From Sodiomyces alkalinus F11 (taxonomy: Eukaryota > Ascomycota > Sordariomycetes > Glomerellales > Plectosphaerellaceae): a stretch of 64,000 nucleotides of DNA. Location: the NCBI RefSeq assembly GCF_003711515.1, contig NW_021167084.1:2087932-2151931 (forward strand). The letters run 5' to 3'. The first letter of the stretch is position 1, and each line of letters opens with the position of its first letter. The translations under genes were made by a program, and so were the position numbers. The notes under the pieces are model-generated. The model did no database searches and was not told the origin of the DNA. It saw nothing but the letters and a program-made list of their open reading frames with translations. Of this stretch, positions 23,451-35,025 are shown piece after piece.

Positions 23451-26400
23451 GGAACCCCCACCAAGAGAAGCCACTTACGGCTTTACCTCACGGACTTCAA
23501 AAATGGTCAAGAAAGTAAAGTAAACCGCGTCAAAAAGAAAATTGTTTAATTTTATTTCAGCGAGGTGCACCCCTTGTCGGAAGCCCCTGCCCAGAGTGTA
23601 CGTATGTACTCCGTATCATTCGAACTGCCTTCCAGGTTGTTCAATCAAACTCGCATTCTATTCTCGGGAATATGGAGCTCGGCCTGTAATTATCTACAGA
23701 GTGCGATATATGTACGAAGTACATAAAGGTCGCACGAGTGCAAATGGGGCCTGCCATGCGGGCTGCCGCACTTGCCGATCTTCCCCAGATATGGTATCCA
23801 ATGCTAATGGGCGTGGCTTTCGTACTCCGTTCTTCGTACTCCGAGAAGAGGACAGCGGCACTGCCATGCCTGGTCTCTCGACCCTGTCGACTGAGCGTTG
23901 CAATCTCGCGAAGCGTGCCTAATGCACGTTCTGAAAATCAGCCAACCCCTCGCCTACAACGTACATCGACGTCCGATCAGGCAGAGGGGTCCGAAACAAC
24001 GCGCCCGTACGATTGTGAGGTTGTTGATTGATAGAAGAGAGCTCCCTAGATACCGTAGTTAAAGCGGTGGAAATGCTATAGGCCCTAGTGGCTAGCCCTG
24101 TGCGGGTTACGTGACCCGGCCTATCAGGCCCCTCTTGAATTATCACCTACTGCATTGGATGTAGCAGCGGCTGCCAAAACAGAAATCCTTCGGTCTACTT
24201 CGTAATTACTAGATATCGCTGATGGGCTTGGAGTGCGGCTCCGCCACCCTTTCCAGCTGTTGATACTGTTGATACGGAGACGGCTTATATTTCCCAACTT
24301 GGGGTGATCGGACCTCGACACCAAAGCCACACTAGAGCCTGCGCACATCGTGGGGCGGGAATTTCAAGACGATATGGACGCTACAGACTTCACGAGAAAC
24401 CATAAATTCGCGCACCCCGTCCTAGAAGTAATGAGAGGAGAAGTGGCCTCAACTCGTAAGTGAGGTTCGACCAGCCAACACTTGCAGCGACGAAGTTCCA
24501 TTGTGGTGGTCCGTTCGCGTCGGTCGGAAGTCCAAAAAAGCGCAGTTTCAGCCAGTCGCGCGATGTACATGTTCGGGGCAAAGAAATGGATGGGATGCGC
24601 GGGAATTAATTATGAGCCAGACTACCTTACCTAGCCGCAAGCTCGAGAACGATCCTCATGCGGCGCCTCATGCGGGACGGAAGACGTTGCTGACAAAAGC
24701 GGGGTCGCTCGAGCATCGGATAACGAACAAAAGGATTGTGAGCTGGACATTGGTGAGATTGAATTGCGAGATGATGGGCGGCAAGTGAGTGTAACGGTCG
24801 AGTTGCCAGTGTTGGTGGTTAAGTCGCAATAGCTACACACATCGCATACATAGGTACCTTATGTACCTTTGCATGTACGTTGTATGAAATATACTCTGGT
24901 AGTTATGGCGGGGGTCGGCAGTCGCTGGAGGGGTACGTGCACCTACCCTTACGAAGAAGCATGGATTACTTACGTACATGAAGCTACATACGGAGGGGTG
25001 TGTGGCCCAGCGCAGTGGGAAAGCCTGTTCTACTCGGCACAGGGTGCGAATGCAATCGCGAGGGGTGTCAGGCCACTTAGTCCAACCAACGGCCGGCCTC
25101 GCCTAAACATGGATATGTTAAAGAGGGCGGCTAGTCATTAGTTGTGACAAGGTGGAAAGTGAGAACGTTCGGTCTGCATGGCTGGCGGCGTCGTTGAGAT
25201 CGAGCAAGAGTCTGTTCATGTTCATGCAGCTTCTGTCGAGTGCATCGAACCGCTATTACGTTCGCAGTCCGGCTTGCATCTTTTGAGAGATCCTTATCAT
25301 AGGTAGCAAGACGGAGTTGGAGACGGCAGTGATAATAGTGGTGGGTAGCGACGGATCTTTATCAATGCATTATAGGTAGGCGGTTGGATTAAGTGTACCG
25401 TTGTAAGTTTTGTTCCTAGGTTTGTACGATACGCGATAAAGAAAAAGAAGAAAAAAGCCGGACTGGACGATAAGCCCACCGAGTGGACAAGGGGGGGGAG
25501 CTCACCCACGCGTTTTCTCCACTTTCCAGAGTCCAGACGCCGATGATCCCGGTGGGGCCATCAAGCCAAGGAGCTCGCGACCGTCCGGTTCAAGGGGGTG
25601 GCCACGTTCTAGCCAATAGGAGCAATTATCCGTCCACGCCCCTTATCAGCCCTCATCGAACCATGCAAGAAGAGAAAAAGACAAAAAAAAAAGGGGGGGG
25701 GGGATACGTACCAAGTAAAATCCTTCGGTGCCCATTCAAACCTTTTTTCTTGGCCGTCCGTCGACTCATGGAATGAGTAATTTATGAAGTACGAATAATG
25801 GTCATCGCTCTTTCCATTACGAGAGCCAAAGCCAATATGGATGGGCGGGAGGCGGTGAATGGCAAGGCGTGTATCCGTACCTGGACGAAAGTTTCTTCAT
25901 AAGGTACGAAGCGATATGATCCGAGTTGGATGATGAAAAATGGCGGGATATCAAACGCAAAAAAAGAAACCCGACAGCAAGGAGCACTTATATTTACTTC
26001 GTAAATTCTATGCTACACGGCCTTCCAGTGGCGGACAGGTGCACGTGCTCGCAGTGACCAAGCGTTGGCTCGAGAACCGGAGAAGTGAGCACTGGCATCA
26101 ATCGTGCTGGCGACATGCCTCGAGGGGTACTTCTTCGTCGTACGAAAAGAAAAATGAAATCCCAATGCTGTGCCAGGTATCTGCAACAATTAAGTGGTCT
26201 GCGCTTCCCTGCAAAGAAAGCCAGTGGCTTTGCGTCCCAGGCCTGGGCCATGCGGGCTCCACCACGGTGACGCCCGGTTCACCGGGCTGGGGCCACACGA
26301 GGGATGACATTGCGAAATTTTTTCACATATGGCATGGATGGGGCCGGCTGCCTTATGTACGGGGAGGAATCGTGTAAAAAGGAGTTCGAGAATGAGTCCA

Positions 26401-27446
26401 TGACTGCTATTATCTCGTATATACGGTACTCTCAATGGCTTATCGTCCGCCTCTGGAGCTGTGCGACGGCGAAATACCTAGCGAAGTACAAGGGAACGAA
26501 CGACGTCATTTTACCGTTTTTGTTTTTTGTCGTCTCGAACGTCGAAGAAAGAGCCGTGGTCGCTGGGTATCAAGCCACAACCACGATACGGATAAATAGT
26601 AACAGATCGCATGTGTATAATAATCAGATCAGATCCGACAAATTTAGCCATTTTACCACTACTCTGTCTTAGGTATCTTCGTAATCCGGTGGTCTTTCTT
26701 CTCTTATGGTCCGATGGTTGAGCGCTAGCCGGACGCCGGAAAACGCCATTAAAACCATCGAGATCCTGATAGCTAGGCTTATATATTAGGACTTCTAGGC
26801 TCCTCGCACACTGGTCCTTACGGGATGGGCGTGATCGGTCCTTACCCCTTGTTAAAGCTCTTCAGCGCTAATCAGAGGCCTACGAAGTACGAAGCACAGA
26901 TTACAAAGTACGAATATCTACATCGCCACGGCCTTAGATTGTCCCCACCCCCGGAAAGGTCTTGCCGTGCATGTTGAGACACTGGATCCAGATTGCTTGC
27001 AGTGCAGTATGGTATCTAGATATAATAGGGGCTGCTCAATGGATGGATGGAAAGAGCTCTTATGTTTTGAGTCTGGGCATATGTAGGTAGGTACATACAG
27101 TAGAATGGTGCATGCATGTCCGAGCCGTAGGTAATAAATAGTAAATATGGCTGTCGCACGTACCGGCACCGTAGCCTGCAACAGAATTTATTCGTATTCG
27201 TACGGTTATGGTTGACTTACTGGGGCTGCTTTTCGTCTTGTTTTCTTTTGTTCTTTCTTGCTACTCTATTTTGGTTATGCATGCACATTTGTATACTAAT
27301 TGTTCTCGAAGTCCTCATACGAGTTCTAAGCGAGGACTCGCCATATTCTGCACCTCATGATCGCTTCAATTATAAGTCTCTGTCTTACCTGGGTACGATG
27401 CAATTTCTGCTTCCTAGGTTGTTAACATAACGTCAACTTGCGTTAT

Positions 27447-27466
27447 GTACGAATAATACTTCGTAC
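27447..27466. repeat. inverted repeat GTACGAA / TTCGTAC
   Basis: Perfect 7-bp arms with a 6-base spacer (taatac). It is built from the dispersed TACGAAGTA/TACTTCGTA word seen elsewhere in the window. Confidence 0.75.
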
Positions 27467-28416
27467 CTTGTACACAAGAGCCCGGGCCATCTCATGCATA
27501 TCAAGCCACACGTACATGTACCGATACATAACTGAGTACATACTTACATACATAAGGTACATAGGTATGCATAAGGTCCGCAACAACGGGCTTGAACATG
27601 GGTGTTTTCTTCCCCGATTCTATTGACATTGACCCCTAAGCCCAAGACCAAATAAACTCGAGATATCAATTCATACGTGCCATTCCTTACCTCATCCCGC
27701 TCGCTCACCAAAGCGATCGCCTTATCTCAAGGCACGGTTGAAAACGAGACCGCCTCACGGAACGCCAGAAGGCCTTCTTTTAGACGCTTCGCCAAGCCAG
27801 CGGACAAGTTGCTTTCCCGTGGAGCTTGATGACCTAGCGCCGTCGCGCTTGACTCTTTTGCCCCAGCCCGCCCGTTTACCAAAGGTTCCTACGAGGTAGG
27901 TGCGCCGCACGGCATCTGGGGTCCCTATCTCACCCCCTCCCTCCTCCCCCTGGCTGGTGTGGTGTCATACTCGTCGGGTCGCCCCCTCCCCTTGTCGTCA
28001 CCTTTTTCCAACATTTTGTCTTGTCGGCCCATTGCCGTACTCCGTTACAGCCCACTACTAATTAGAACAAGTCCGACTTTTCCCACCTCGCCTTCCCACT
28101 CCAAAACGTCAACTCTTTTCGATCAAATCTACAGAAAATACCCTTCAAGATGTTTCGTGACACACTTTAGCAAACCCTCAAATCGTATTTACAAACAACT
28201 ATCCGATCATCTACTTACCTTGGAGTCCCCCCTCCCCACTCAAGAGCGTCCCCTTGCTCCGCGGCGTGCAACTACACACTTCCAAGCTTGATTAACCTTG
28301 GATCTACAAACTCACCGATATCGCGTCGTACCCCTAAGATAATTTTCCTCAAATTCACGACCTCGGTCGCGCCATCCACCCTCCCCTTCCCTCTTTCCCC
28401 GTCGTACGGGTAGCTC

Positions 28417-28463
28417 ACCCACCCACACCCACACCCACACCCATCACCCATCACCCATCACCA
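28417..28463. repeat. CACCCA / CATCACC short tandem repeat
   Basis: Roughly 5 units of cacccacac followed by three units of catcacc in the leader region of the CBM21 gene. Confidence 0.85.
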
Positions 28464-29184
28464 CCCCTCCTCTCTTTCTTCCTCTTTGGCCACCCCCACC
28501 ACCCCCTTGCCTTCGACCTACTTCGTAGATCCATCCTCGCATTGCTCCACTCGCATTGGAGTGATTCGAATTCTACGAACGACACTACGCACGCTACCGC
28601 TTTTTCATACAGCGCTAGCTACCGCACTAGGCACTTCCGCCAAATAACTACCTGGTAGGTAAACTTGTCACTGAGCAAACTGCCTCCCTTATTATCTAAA
28701 CCCCCGTCACCTTCGTCCTATTATTCCCCTCCTCTTGCAAATCCACAACTCTGCCTCCCATCTCTTGTCCTCAATGGGTGGTCAGTATTGGGCTGACAAT
28801 AACAGAAAGGGCAGGACTCACCCATTATACTAATCGTTCGTCTCTCTGGAACCGAGGACAGAAAGATCAACTCGATCTTCGCATCGTCACAGTTCTAACC
28901 GATTCCCCTGCTCCGACCTGCTCACCTCTTCGTCGTCCTCTCCCCATCTTCGACGGAGACATCACATCTCCCTGGCCGTCGCCGAATTTTCTTCGACGAA
29001 ACCAGTTCGAACTCCCAGAACAGAGCGAGTTGTCTCACGCACCTCTGTTCCTGACATTCCTGGGACCACCGACGCACGCGACTCTAGTCTCGCATTGTTT
29101 GCTGGAATATTGCCAGTGCTTGACTCTTGCCGTTGCCTAGTCGCCCTAGCCGTCCTTTTTCACGTCGGTCAACCTCTTTATAAA

Positions 29185-29437
29185 GTAAGTATTCTACAAC
29201 CGGCACCCTCGACCTCTTCCACCTGTGTCGTCGCTGTCTTCGGAACACAGCATCACAGATCCTTCAACAGAGTTTTCTTTCTTTATTTGTTCATCTTTTC
29301 TTCGCCGCACTCTTTTGCATTATCCTTTCGGCGATGCTTCTTCATACAGTTCCCTAGGCGAACCCACGTCCTAGTCCACTCATTTCCTCCGTCTTTAGTA
29401 TTTCTCCACGAATATTTCTAATCTGGTTTTCTTTCAG
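29185..29437 (+). other. candidate 5'-UTR intron of the CBM21 gene
   Basis: Consensus donor GTAAGT at 29185, branch-like TTCTAATC near 29416 and acceptor CTTTCAG ending at 29437, 253 bases in all. It lies about 210 bases before the ATG and outside any coding frame. The signals are seen; the splicing is inferred. Confidence 0.4.
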
Positions 29438-29646
29438 TAGGCTTCCGATTCTCGGCGCCGCGTTCTGATCAGGAGCCGACCTCGTTTCACTCCTAATGTT
29501 CTCTAGCTAAACATACCACCCCAATCGTCGAATATATTAGGCATCTCTTGACGCCTCGACTCGAGTTGTTCGATCCGGGATCATCAATCCTTCACCTGCC
29601 AATTCCTTCCTTTTACCCTCCATCGGGGCTTATCTCGCCCTTGGGA

Positions 29647-32042
29647 ATGCCTTACACGCCGCCTTCCAATTCGCGATCTCCCGCCCACTCCACACAATCA
29701 TCGCCCGATGTGAGCCGGCGACCGTCGGTTCAGAGTGGCTCACGCCCACCTCTGCCGCGGTCGACCTCGTATCTCACCAAAAGTCGGCGTACGCCCCCCG
29801 TAGCTGTCGGGGGGGATGGCTTCCCCACTCCCCCCGGCACCTGCGACGACCTCCAGGACCTCGCCGTAACCGACGATAGGGGTATACATAATGGTGCTGT
29901 CACCTCACCTCCGGATTCGATGTCGGGGAGCGACGAGGAAGACAACAGACCGCGTGGTCTCCACTTCGGCACGACTCTGAAGGAGCTAAGAGACGCTGTC
30001 ATCTCCCTGCGCAGAGACTCTGACCCAGATATCACAACCCTGCATGTGCCGGACCGGCAGGGCCCGACTTCCAATGGCATCATTCACAGCTTTAGCACGT
30101 CCGCGTTGGATCAGCTCCATGCCTCGGAAAGACGGAGGAGCCACTCGAGATTCTCCAGTGACTCCGATGCTGGGTTTTCTCATTCGGCCAAGACTTCCAC
30201 CACCGGCTCGGAAGAAGAATCGGAAGAGGACCGAGGGAGCAAACCCCCCATGGTTCGAAAGAAATCCGGGGAGCTTGTTCGTCCCGCTCTACGCCCTCCT
30301 TCTCGCAAGAGGCCATCGAGCATGCCTGGCACGCCGACATGCAAGGCTGTCCACTTTGATTCCCACCTGGAACACGTGCGGCACTTCCTTCAAGTCGACC
30401 GCCCGCTCGCCGTCAGCGCAGGGTCATCACCCGTCGACGATTACGACAGTGAGACTGAGTACCCATTTACGACCTTGGACCGCCCCGACTCGCCCACCAC
30501 CACCACCACCACCTACCAGTGGGAGATCGTGATCACGAACCCTCCTGTCGACAGTGTCATCCGCAAAGCGCAACCCGTGCGGCTTGAAAAGGTCTGGCTC
30601 TGGCCTGATCAAAAGTCTCTGGTGGGATCCATCGCAGTCGCGAACTTCGCTTTCCAGAAGTCCGTCACCTGTCGTTTCACCCTAGACTATTGGAAGACCA
30701 CATCCGAGGTGAATGCAGATTTCGCACAGGCGATCAGTGAGAAGGGCGCTCCTCACAGCCACGACCGTTTTACCTTCGCCATCAAGCTGTCGGACACGGC
30801 GCATCTGGAAACCAAGACGCTTTACTTTTGCATTCGGTATAATGTCATTGGCCAAGAGTTCTGGGACAACAACGATCACGCCAACTTCCAAGTCGACTTC
30901 CGCAAGAAGCCCGTCCCGCGAAGCGGCAAACGCGGCTTGCCAGGCGCGACCAACAGAGCTGTGAACGGCGGCGGTCTTCCCCGAAGCAACCGTTGGGGAA
31001 ACCCTTCGCCTCTCCCGAGTCGACCCAAACCGAGGCCCACCTTGGACGATATCAATGGCTCAGACAGGTACAGTTTCGGACAGTCTATGGACGAATGTCG
31101 CGGTGGGCGCCGCCCCCGCCTAAAGCACAAGTCGTCTGAAAGCGACAATCTCTCCGGCCGGGTGCCTGCTCCCAGCGGCCAGGCCTTCTCCAACCGGTAT
31201 GACTTCGGCGCTTCCCTCTCGGCTGCCGTGCAGGCTGCCAAGGACGCCCTGGGCAAAGACAAAGACCGTAACTCGGGCGGCCTCTATATGAAGAGCTCCA
31301 GGCCGGCGTCGTCTGCTCCACAACAATCCCCAGCACCTAACCCACCCGCTCCTGTCAGCGATCCGTCGCCTCCCGCTTCACAGAATGATGCACCCGCCTC
31401 GCAGAATCAGAATGTCGCCCCCACCCTGCCTGGGACCGGCTCATCCACCACATCCCTGTCCGCATCCTCGTACCAGGAGATGGTCAACAAATACTGCTTC
31501 GTACGTACTTCCCGCGACCACCAGCCAGAGACACCTGGTCTTAGTTCCGACTATCCCCGGGCATCTCTTCTCTCTCGAAGCCCTTGCTGAGTGCTGACCG
31601 TTGTCCTCTCTGGCCCCGCCTGCAGTATGTATCGAAGGATCCGAGCTCTCCCCGCCAAGAGGGTACACCCAGGGGACGTAGCTTCGAGACGGTGGAGGAT
31701 AGCTTCGGTACCCGAAGCACCAACAGCAGCTCTAGCTCGAGTTCGCATGCCAGCCCCGTCATCTCTTACCCCACTGGCCCGGCTCTTCCCACCTTGCATG
31801 GCAACTTGTTTTCCTTGTCTTCCTCCCCTGCAGCCTCGCCTCAAAGAAGCCCCAACACGCCCTCGAACTCGGGCAGTCGCACGTCGTCTCCGACTCCCAT
31901 CATAAGCGGGTTTCCCCGCTTGGCCGGCACCTCGCCCGGCCTCTCATATGCCGAAGAGTTATCCGACCGATTTCCGTTCCTCGGCAGCCCGGATATCTTC
32001 GCTACTCCGGACTCTCACACGCCTAAAGCGATTAGAAGTTGA
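29647..32042 (+). CDS. CBM21 protein phosphatase 1 regulatory (glycogen-targeting) subunit (756 aa)
   Basis: Targets type-1 phosphatase to glycogen or other carbohydrate, as yeast Gac1/Pig proteins do. Exons are 29647-31500 and 31626-32042, with donor GTACGT, acceptor TGCAG and a phase-0 join CF-YVSKD. The start is ATG 29647, MPYTPPSNSRSPAHS, chosen over in-frame upstream codons because no ATG precedes it. Residues 1-230 are Ser/Pro-rich. KAVHF at 233-237 is an RVxF-type PP1-docking motif, followed by the family's HLEHVRHF segment. CBM21 spans about 290-420: WEIVITNPP, VRLEKVWLWPD, VGSIAVANFAFQKSVTCRFT, then YFCIRYNVIGQEFWDNNDHANF with the Trp/Asn sugar-site residues. The tail is disordered and Ser/Pro-rich, and it contains a repeated RYSFGQS / RYDFGAS pair. 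Likely cytosolic, affecting glycogen synthase dephosphorylation. Confidence 0.92.
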
Positions 32043-33850
32043 CGAGGTTGTTTATTACGGCACAGGACAACAACTATGCCGTTTTTGGACTCTAGAATTC
32101 CTTTTTCATACAAAGCATGGCGGCAGACTTTAATCATGATTTGGCCCCGTTCGCTTTATCGTTGGTTCGGTTTTTCTTTTTCCCCGGGGGGGTTCTTTTT
32201 CTTTTCCTGTGCGCTTTCCTTGTGTTTCAAGATGGTTTAGTTGGCAACATTGGCCTGGTACGTTTTTACATTGCTTGGCGAAAGGATCCTCAGCTGGACC
32301 GGCAGGCAGGGCGTTCAGGGGCATTTGACAAACATAAGGGCAGTGGGGTCTCCAGTGGGAAATTGGAAGGGAGTCCGCGGTGTTCTCAGATCGTTTTCTT
32401 TTCCGCGGAGGACTGTACAGTTAAGGCGATGCGGAAGTTCGGAACGGAGACCCTGGACTTGCCACATAAAAGGAACAGGGCGAAGGAATGACTAGGACAA
32501 AAGGGAAAAGAAACGGCCTCGGCTTATCGGTTCTTTCGATTAGTAGCTCATGATGAACAAGATCCTCATGTAGCCTCGAAGTAATTACTGGCGTACGACG
32601 AATGAAACTATTGTTTAGCAGTGACCAAAGTTGATGTTTCTCTCTTCCACGCTTCAGATGTGATCTAGGGTATATCGATATAGCTGGTTGCATTCCAGGA
32701 CGGCCCGGGGGGCATTCTGGTTTGACCAGTTACTGGATGCTGGTGTGGGAGTGTTTTCAAAATGGAGGTGGGTAGATTGATGTTGAGAGAGTTGTTATTC
32801 TCTTGAATCTTCAGACAATCAAAGTGTCAGAAAAGCGACCACTTAATAATATTCGTTGCCAAGCGAGATATTCAGAACGTAGGAGCATATTAGTTGCCTG
32901 GATCTTGGTAACTGGTGCAAGCTGGTTAATAATGCTCTTATGACGTTTGTGATGGACTATACTGTAAGGACTGGAAAGTGGTGAATTGCAGCTTGAAGAG
33001 AGGCATGCCTGTGGAGCAGTTTTTTCCCGTGATGTTAGAAGATAGGATTGTTCAAGACCTATCTATTATCATGACGTCCAATAACAAGAAACTCGAGTCT
33101 TAGTGATAATGGTAAGGTGTAGTTATGGGGCATAGATGATGATAGTGGAGCGCAAGTTTTCACTTCCAGTATCAGCTGTTCACGTATACCCAATCTATAT
33201 TGCCTCGTCATAATGTCGTTCGGTTTATTCCAGGGAATGTCCATGGTAGTTTGAGCCCGGGAGTTCCAAATCCGCAATCTCAACGTCTTCATCCCTCTGA
33301 CGTGGATTACAATAGGCCATGTCTACTAGGTTGATCAACACGCCATCCCCAAAACCGTGACGAGGATGAGGTATACAACATTCGCAATGGCAAGAACAAT
33401 AGAAGGTCAGTGATTACTTCCTATACATGACAAGGCATGTACTGTAGGGCTCCAGGGAGAGCGCCGGGCCGCCATGAGTTGAGGGTAAGTAACATAGCCT
33501 AGTTGGACATAGTTGACCGGACATCATCTATGCGGTGCGGGCTTTAGCCAGCATCAACTCTTCAACTATCACCAAACTTCTTCTTCGCTCAAGCTCATGT
33601 TGCTGTTTTGTTCCGCGACAGCACTTCATCATAGCTTTGGCATCGAAACCCAAACCCACAAGCAAGTCCTAGATCGCCAACCTGACGGTTACTTACCCTC
33701 TGTACACACTCTCTGGATCTAGCAGTTGAGATATATTGATATCTTGTTGATTCCTAGAGAATCTAGTCAAGTATTCTCCTCCCAGCATCCCCCTTCTTGC
33801 CCTCCCAGGCAGCCGAGAATATCACATTCTAACACCAAACACCAGCCACG
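32043..33850. other. 3' flank and spacer
   Basis: About 1.8 kb after the CBM21 stop with no gene visible; moderately AT-rich with only short frames. The last 150 bases or so probably form the promoter of the next small gene. Confidence 0.5.
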
Positions 33851-34138
33851 ATGTGTAGGGAAGTCATGTTCACATATGATTGCAATCACCGAATCGGCAC
33901 CAAGCCATACATCGAACGATGCCCCAAGGCCTTCGCGACGAACAGGGACTGTTGGGCGAGACCCCGCGGTCCGGACAAGAAGCTGCCTAGCGGTGCGGGA
34001 CTGTGTGCTCGATGCCGTGGGACGGAGGTTACTCCCGGTACCGTTTGCAGGAAGAACGTTGCGCAGTCAAGTTCGGGCACCGATAGTGGCGGTTCTCCAG
34101 CTGGAGACGAGAATACTCCTTCTTCTGCCAGTGATTAG
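33851..34138 (+). CDS. small Cys-rich fungal protein of unknown function (95 aa)
   Basis: Intact frame from ATG 33851, with A and C in the Kozak positions (ccacgATG), to TAG 34136-34138. The spacing of Cys and His is non-random: MCREVMFTYDCNHRIGTK, then IERCPKA, NRDCW, GLCARCRG and VCRKN. That gives seven Cys, counting Cys2, with a CxxC pair. This start (MC..V...Y.C.H...) resembles a large group of short uncharacterised Pezizomycotina proteins that probably fold around one or two zinc ions. The resemblance is from memory and no search was made. The C terminus is Ser/Gly/Asp-rich and disordered. There is no signal peptide, so it is likely intracellular. Confidence 0.65.
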   Translation: MCREVMFTYDCNHRIGTKPYIERCPKAFATNRDCWARPRGPDKKLPSGAGLCARCRGTEVTPGTVCRKNVAQSSSGTDSGGSPAGDENTPSSASD

Positions 34139-34643
34139 GAGCTATGAATGCTGTCAAAAGTGGGCACGACAGGAAGGTGGAGTCGGTAACGGCAAGGATA
34201 ATAGACATCATGGTGAGCACGGCGTTGGTGGATAGTGGGCGTACGGACATTCGGCTCTTTGGCCTTTCACTGGGAGAAGCATTGGGATACAGGTGTATCA
34301 GTTGCCATGAGGCCACTGGGAAGACTACGCGGTGGGCTCTGATGCCATGCCAGAGTTCTGGTTTAGATGTTAGACGTAATTACAAGCCTTTGCATTTGTC
34401 ATTCTTGCGCGGCTCGGATCTCTCAAAGGTAGTTACGACTGTAGCTGAACAAGCGTCGTAGAACGTTTTGGCTAGTGGTGGGCGTTGATACCTTTATACA
34501 TCGTCTTAATCAAGATGCAAGGCGAATCTCGAAATGGATACAGCGGATGGGTGGTTAGAATAGCAGGGGAAGAGTTTTGCGCTGTTAACCTTCGAGCTTT
34601 TGTATCATTGTCAGAGGGTATGTGTCTCTTCATGCTATAAAGT

Positions 34644-35025
34644 ATGAAAGACAGGAACTATCCTCTTACGGGCAACTTCACTATGAATTCTATGGAGGAC
34701 CGACTTTCTGCAGAGTCTGAAGATGTTGATATGTATGGGAACGGGTCGCCTCGCTCTTTACTAGGCACTACGCCGGACGTAGAGAGAAAAATAATTAAGC
34801 AGAGACACAGGTAAGCTTTCGTCTATTGCTGCACGGGAAATAGTCACGAAGCGACACTGTTCTAGTTGTCATGTTGGGGAGAGCTCCTTCGAAGTTATGA
34901 CTCGCGAGCAGCGCAGTTGTTCTTCTTGCCAAGAACTCCGACGAATTGGGTTATTGTATCTACAAGTCCCCCTGATGTCTTTACAATCCTGTCCTGAGAC
35001 AATTCATAAGCATTCTAGACCTTGA
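34644..35025 (+). CDS. possible small two-exon Cys-containing protein (about 108 aa)
   Basis: Tentative. Exon 1 34644-34810 starts MKDRNYPLTGNFTMNSMEDR and is open to a consensus donor GTAAGC at 34811. The proposed 55-base intron ends in TTCTAG at 34865, and exon 2 (34866-35025) continues in frame to TGA 35023-35025. The joined product has RHSCHVGE, then RSCSSCQELRRIGLLYL and a last Cys. The CxxC pair and small size echo the gene just upstream. An in-frame ATG at 34683 is an alternative start. Another short frame from ATG 34515 (MQGESRNGYSGWVVRIAGEE) runs to a GTATGT at 34618 and could be a further exon, but no acceptor joins it cleanly. No known domain is recognised. Confidence 0.35.

Larger units (their letters stand above)
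21101..27660. other. gene desert, second half, rich in TACGAAGTA-type words
   Basis: About 6.5 kb without a supportable gene; the longest open frames (131-145 codons near 22053 and 25940) look random. Short words recur: TACTCCGTA at 23607, TACGAAGTA at 23713 and 26881, and TACTTCGTA at 24196, 25995 and 27457. AGGTACCTT is at 24852. A T-rich tract lies at 23401-23450 and an A10/G12 tract near 25681-25702. Confidence 0.5.
27661..29646 (+). promoter_or_regulatory. pyrimidine-rich promoter and leader of the CBM21 gene
   Basis: About 2 kb, strongly C/T-rich on the plus strand and without a gene. It contains a CACCCA/CATCACC repeat (28417-28463), TACTTCGTA at 28519, and short upstream frames. Long C/T-rich leaders are usual for signalling and metabolic regulator genes in filamentous fungi. 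The transcript start is not determinable by eye. Confidence 0.5.

Noticed and set aside
15990..27660. RIP-degraded transposon island
   Set aside because: I see no strong AT bias, TA-rich stop-codon pattern or element remnants; composition counts would be needed to revive the idea.
28417..28463. CACCCA repeats considered as internal telomere-like sequence
   Set aside because: The unit is not CCCTAA/TTAGGG and the array is short and irregular; better explained as simple sequence in a C-rich leader.
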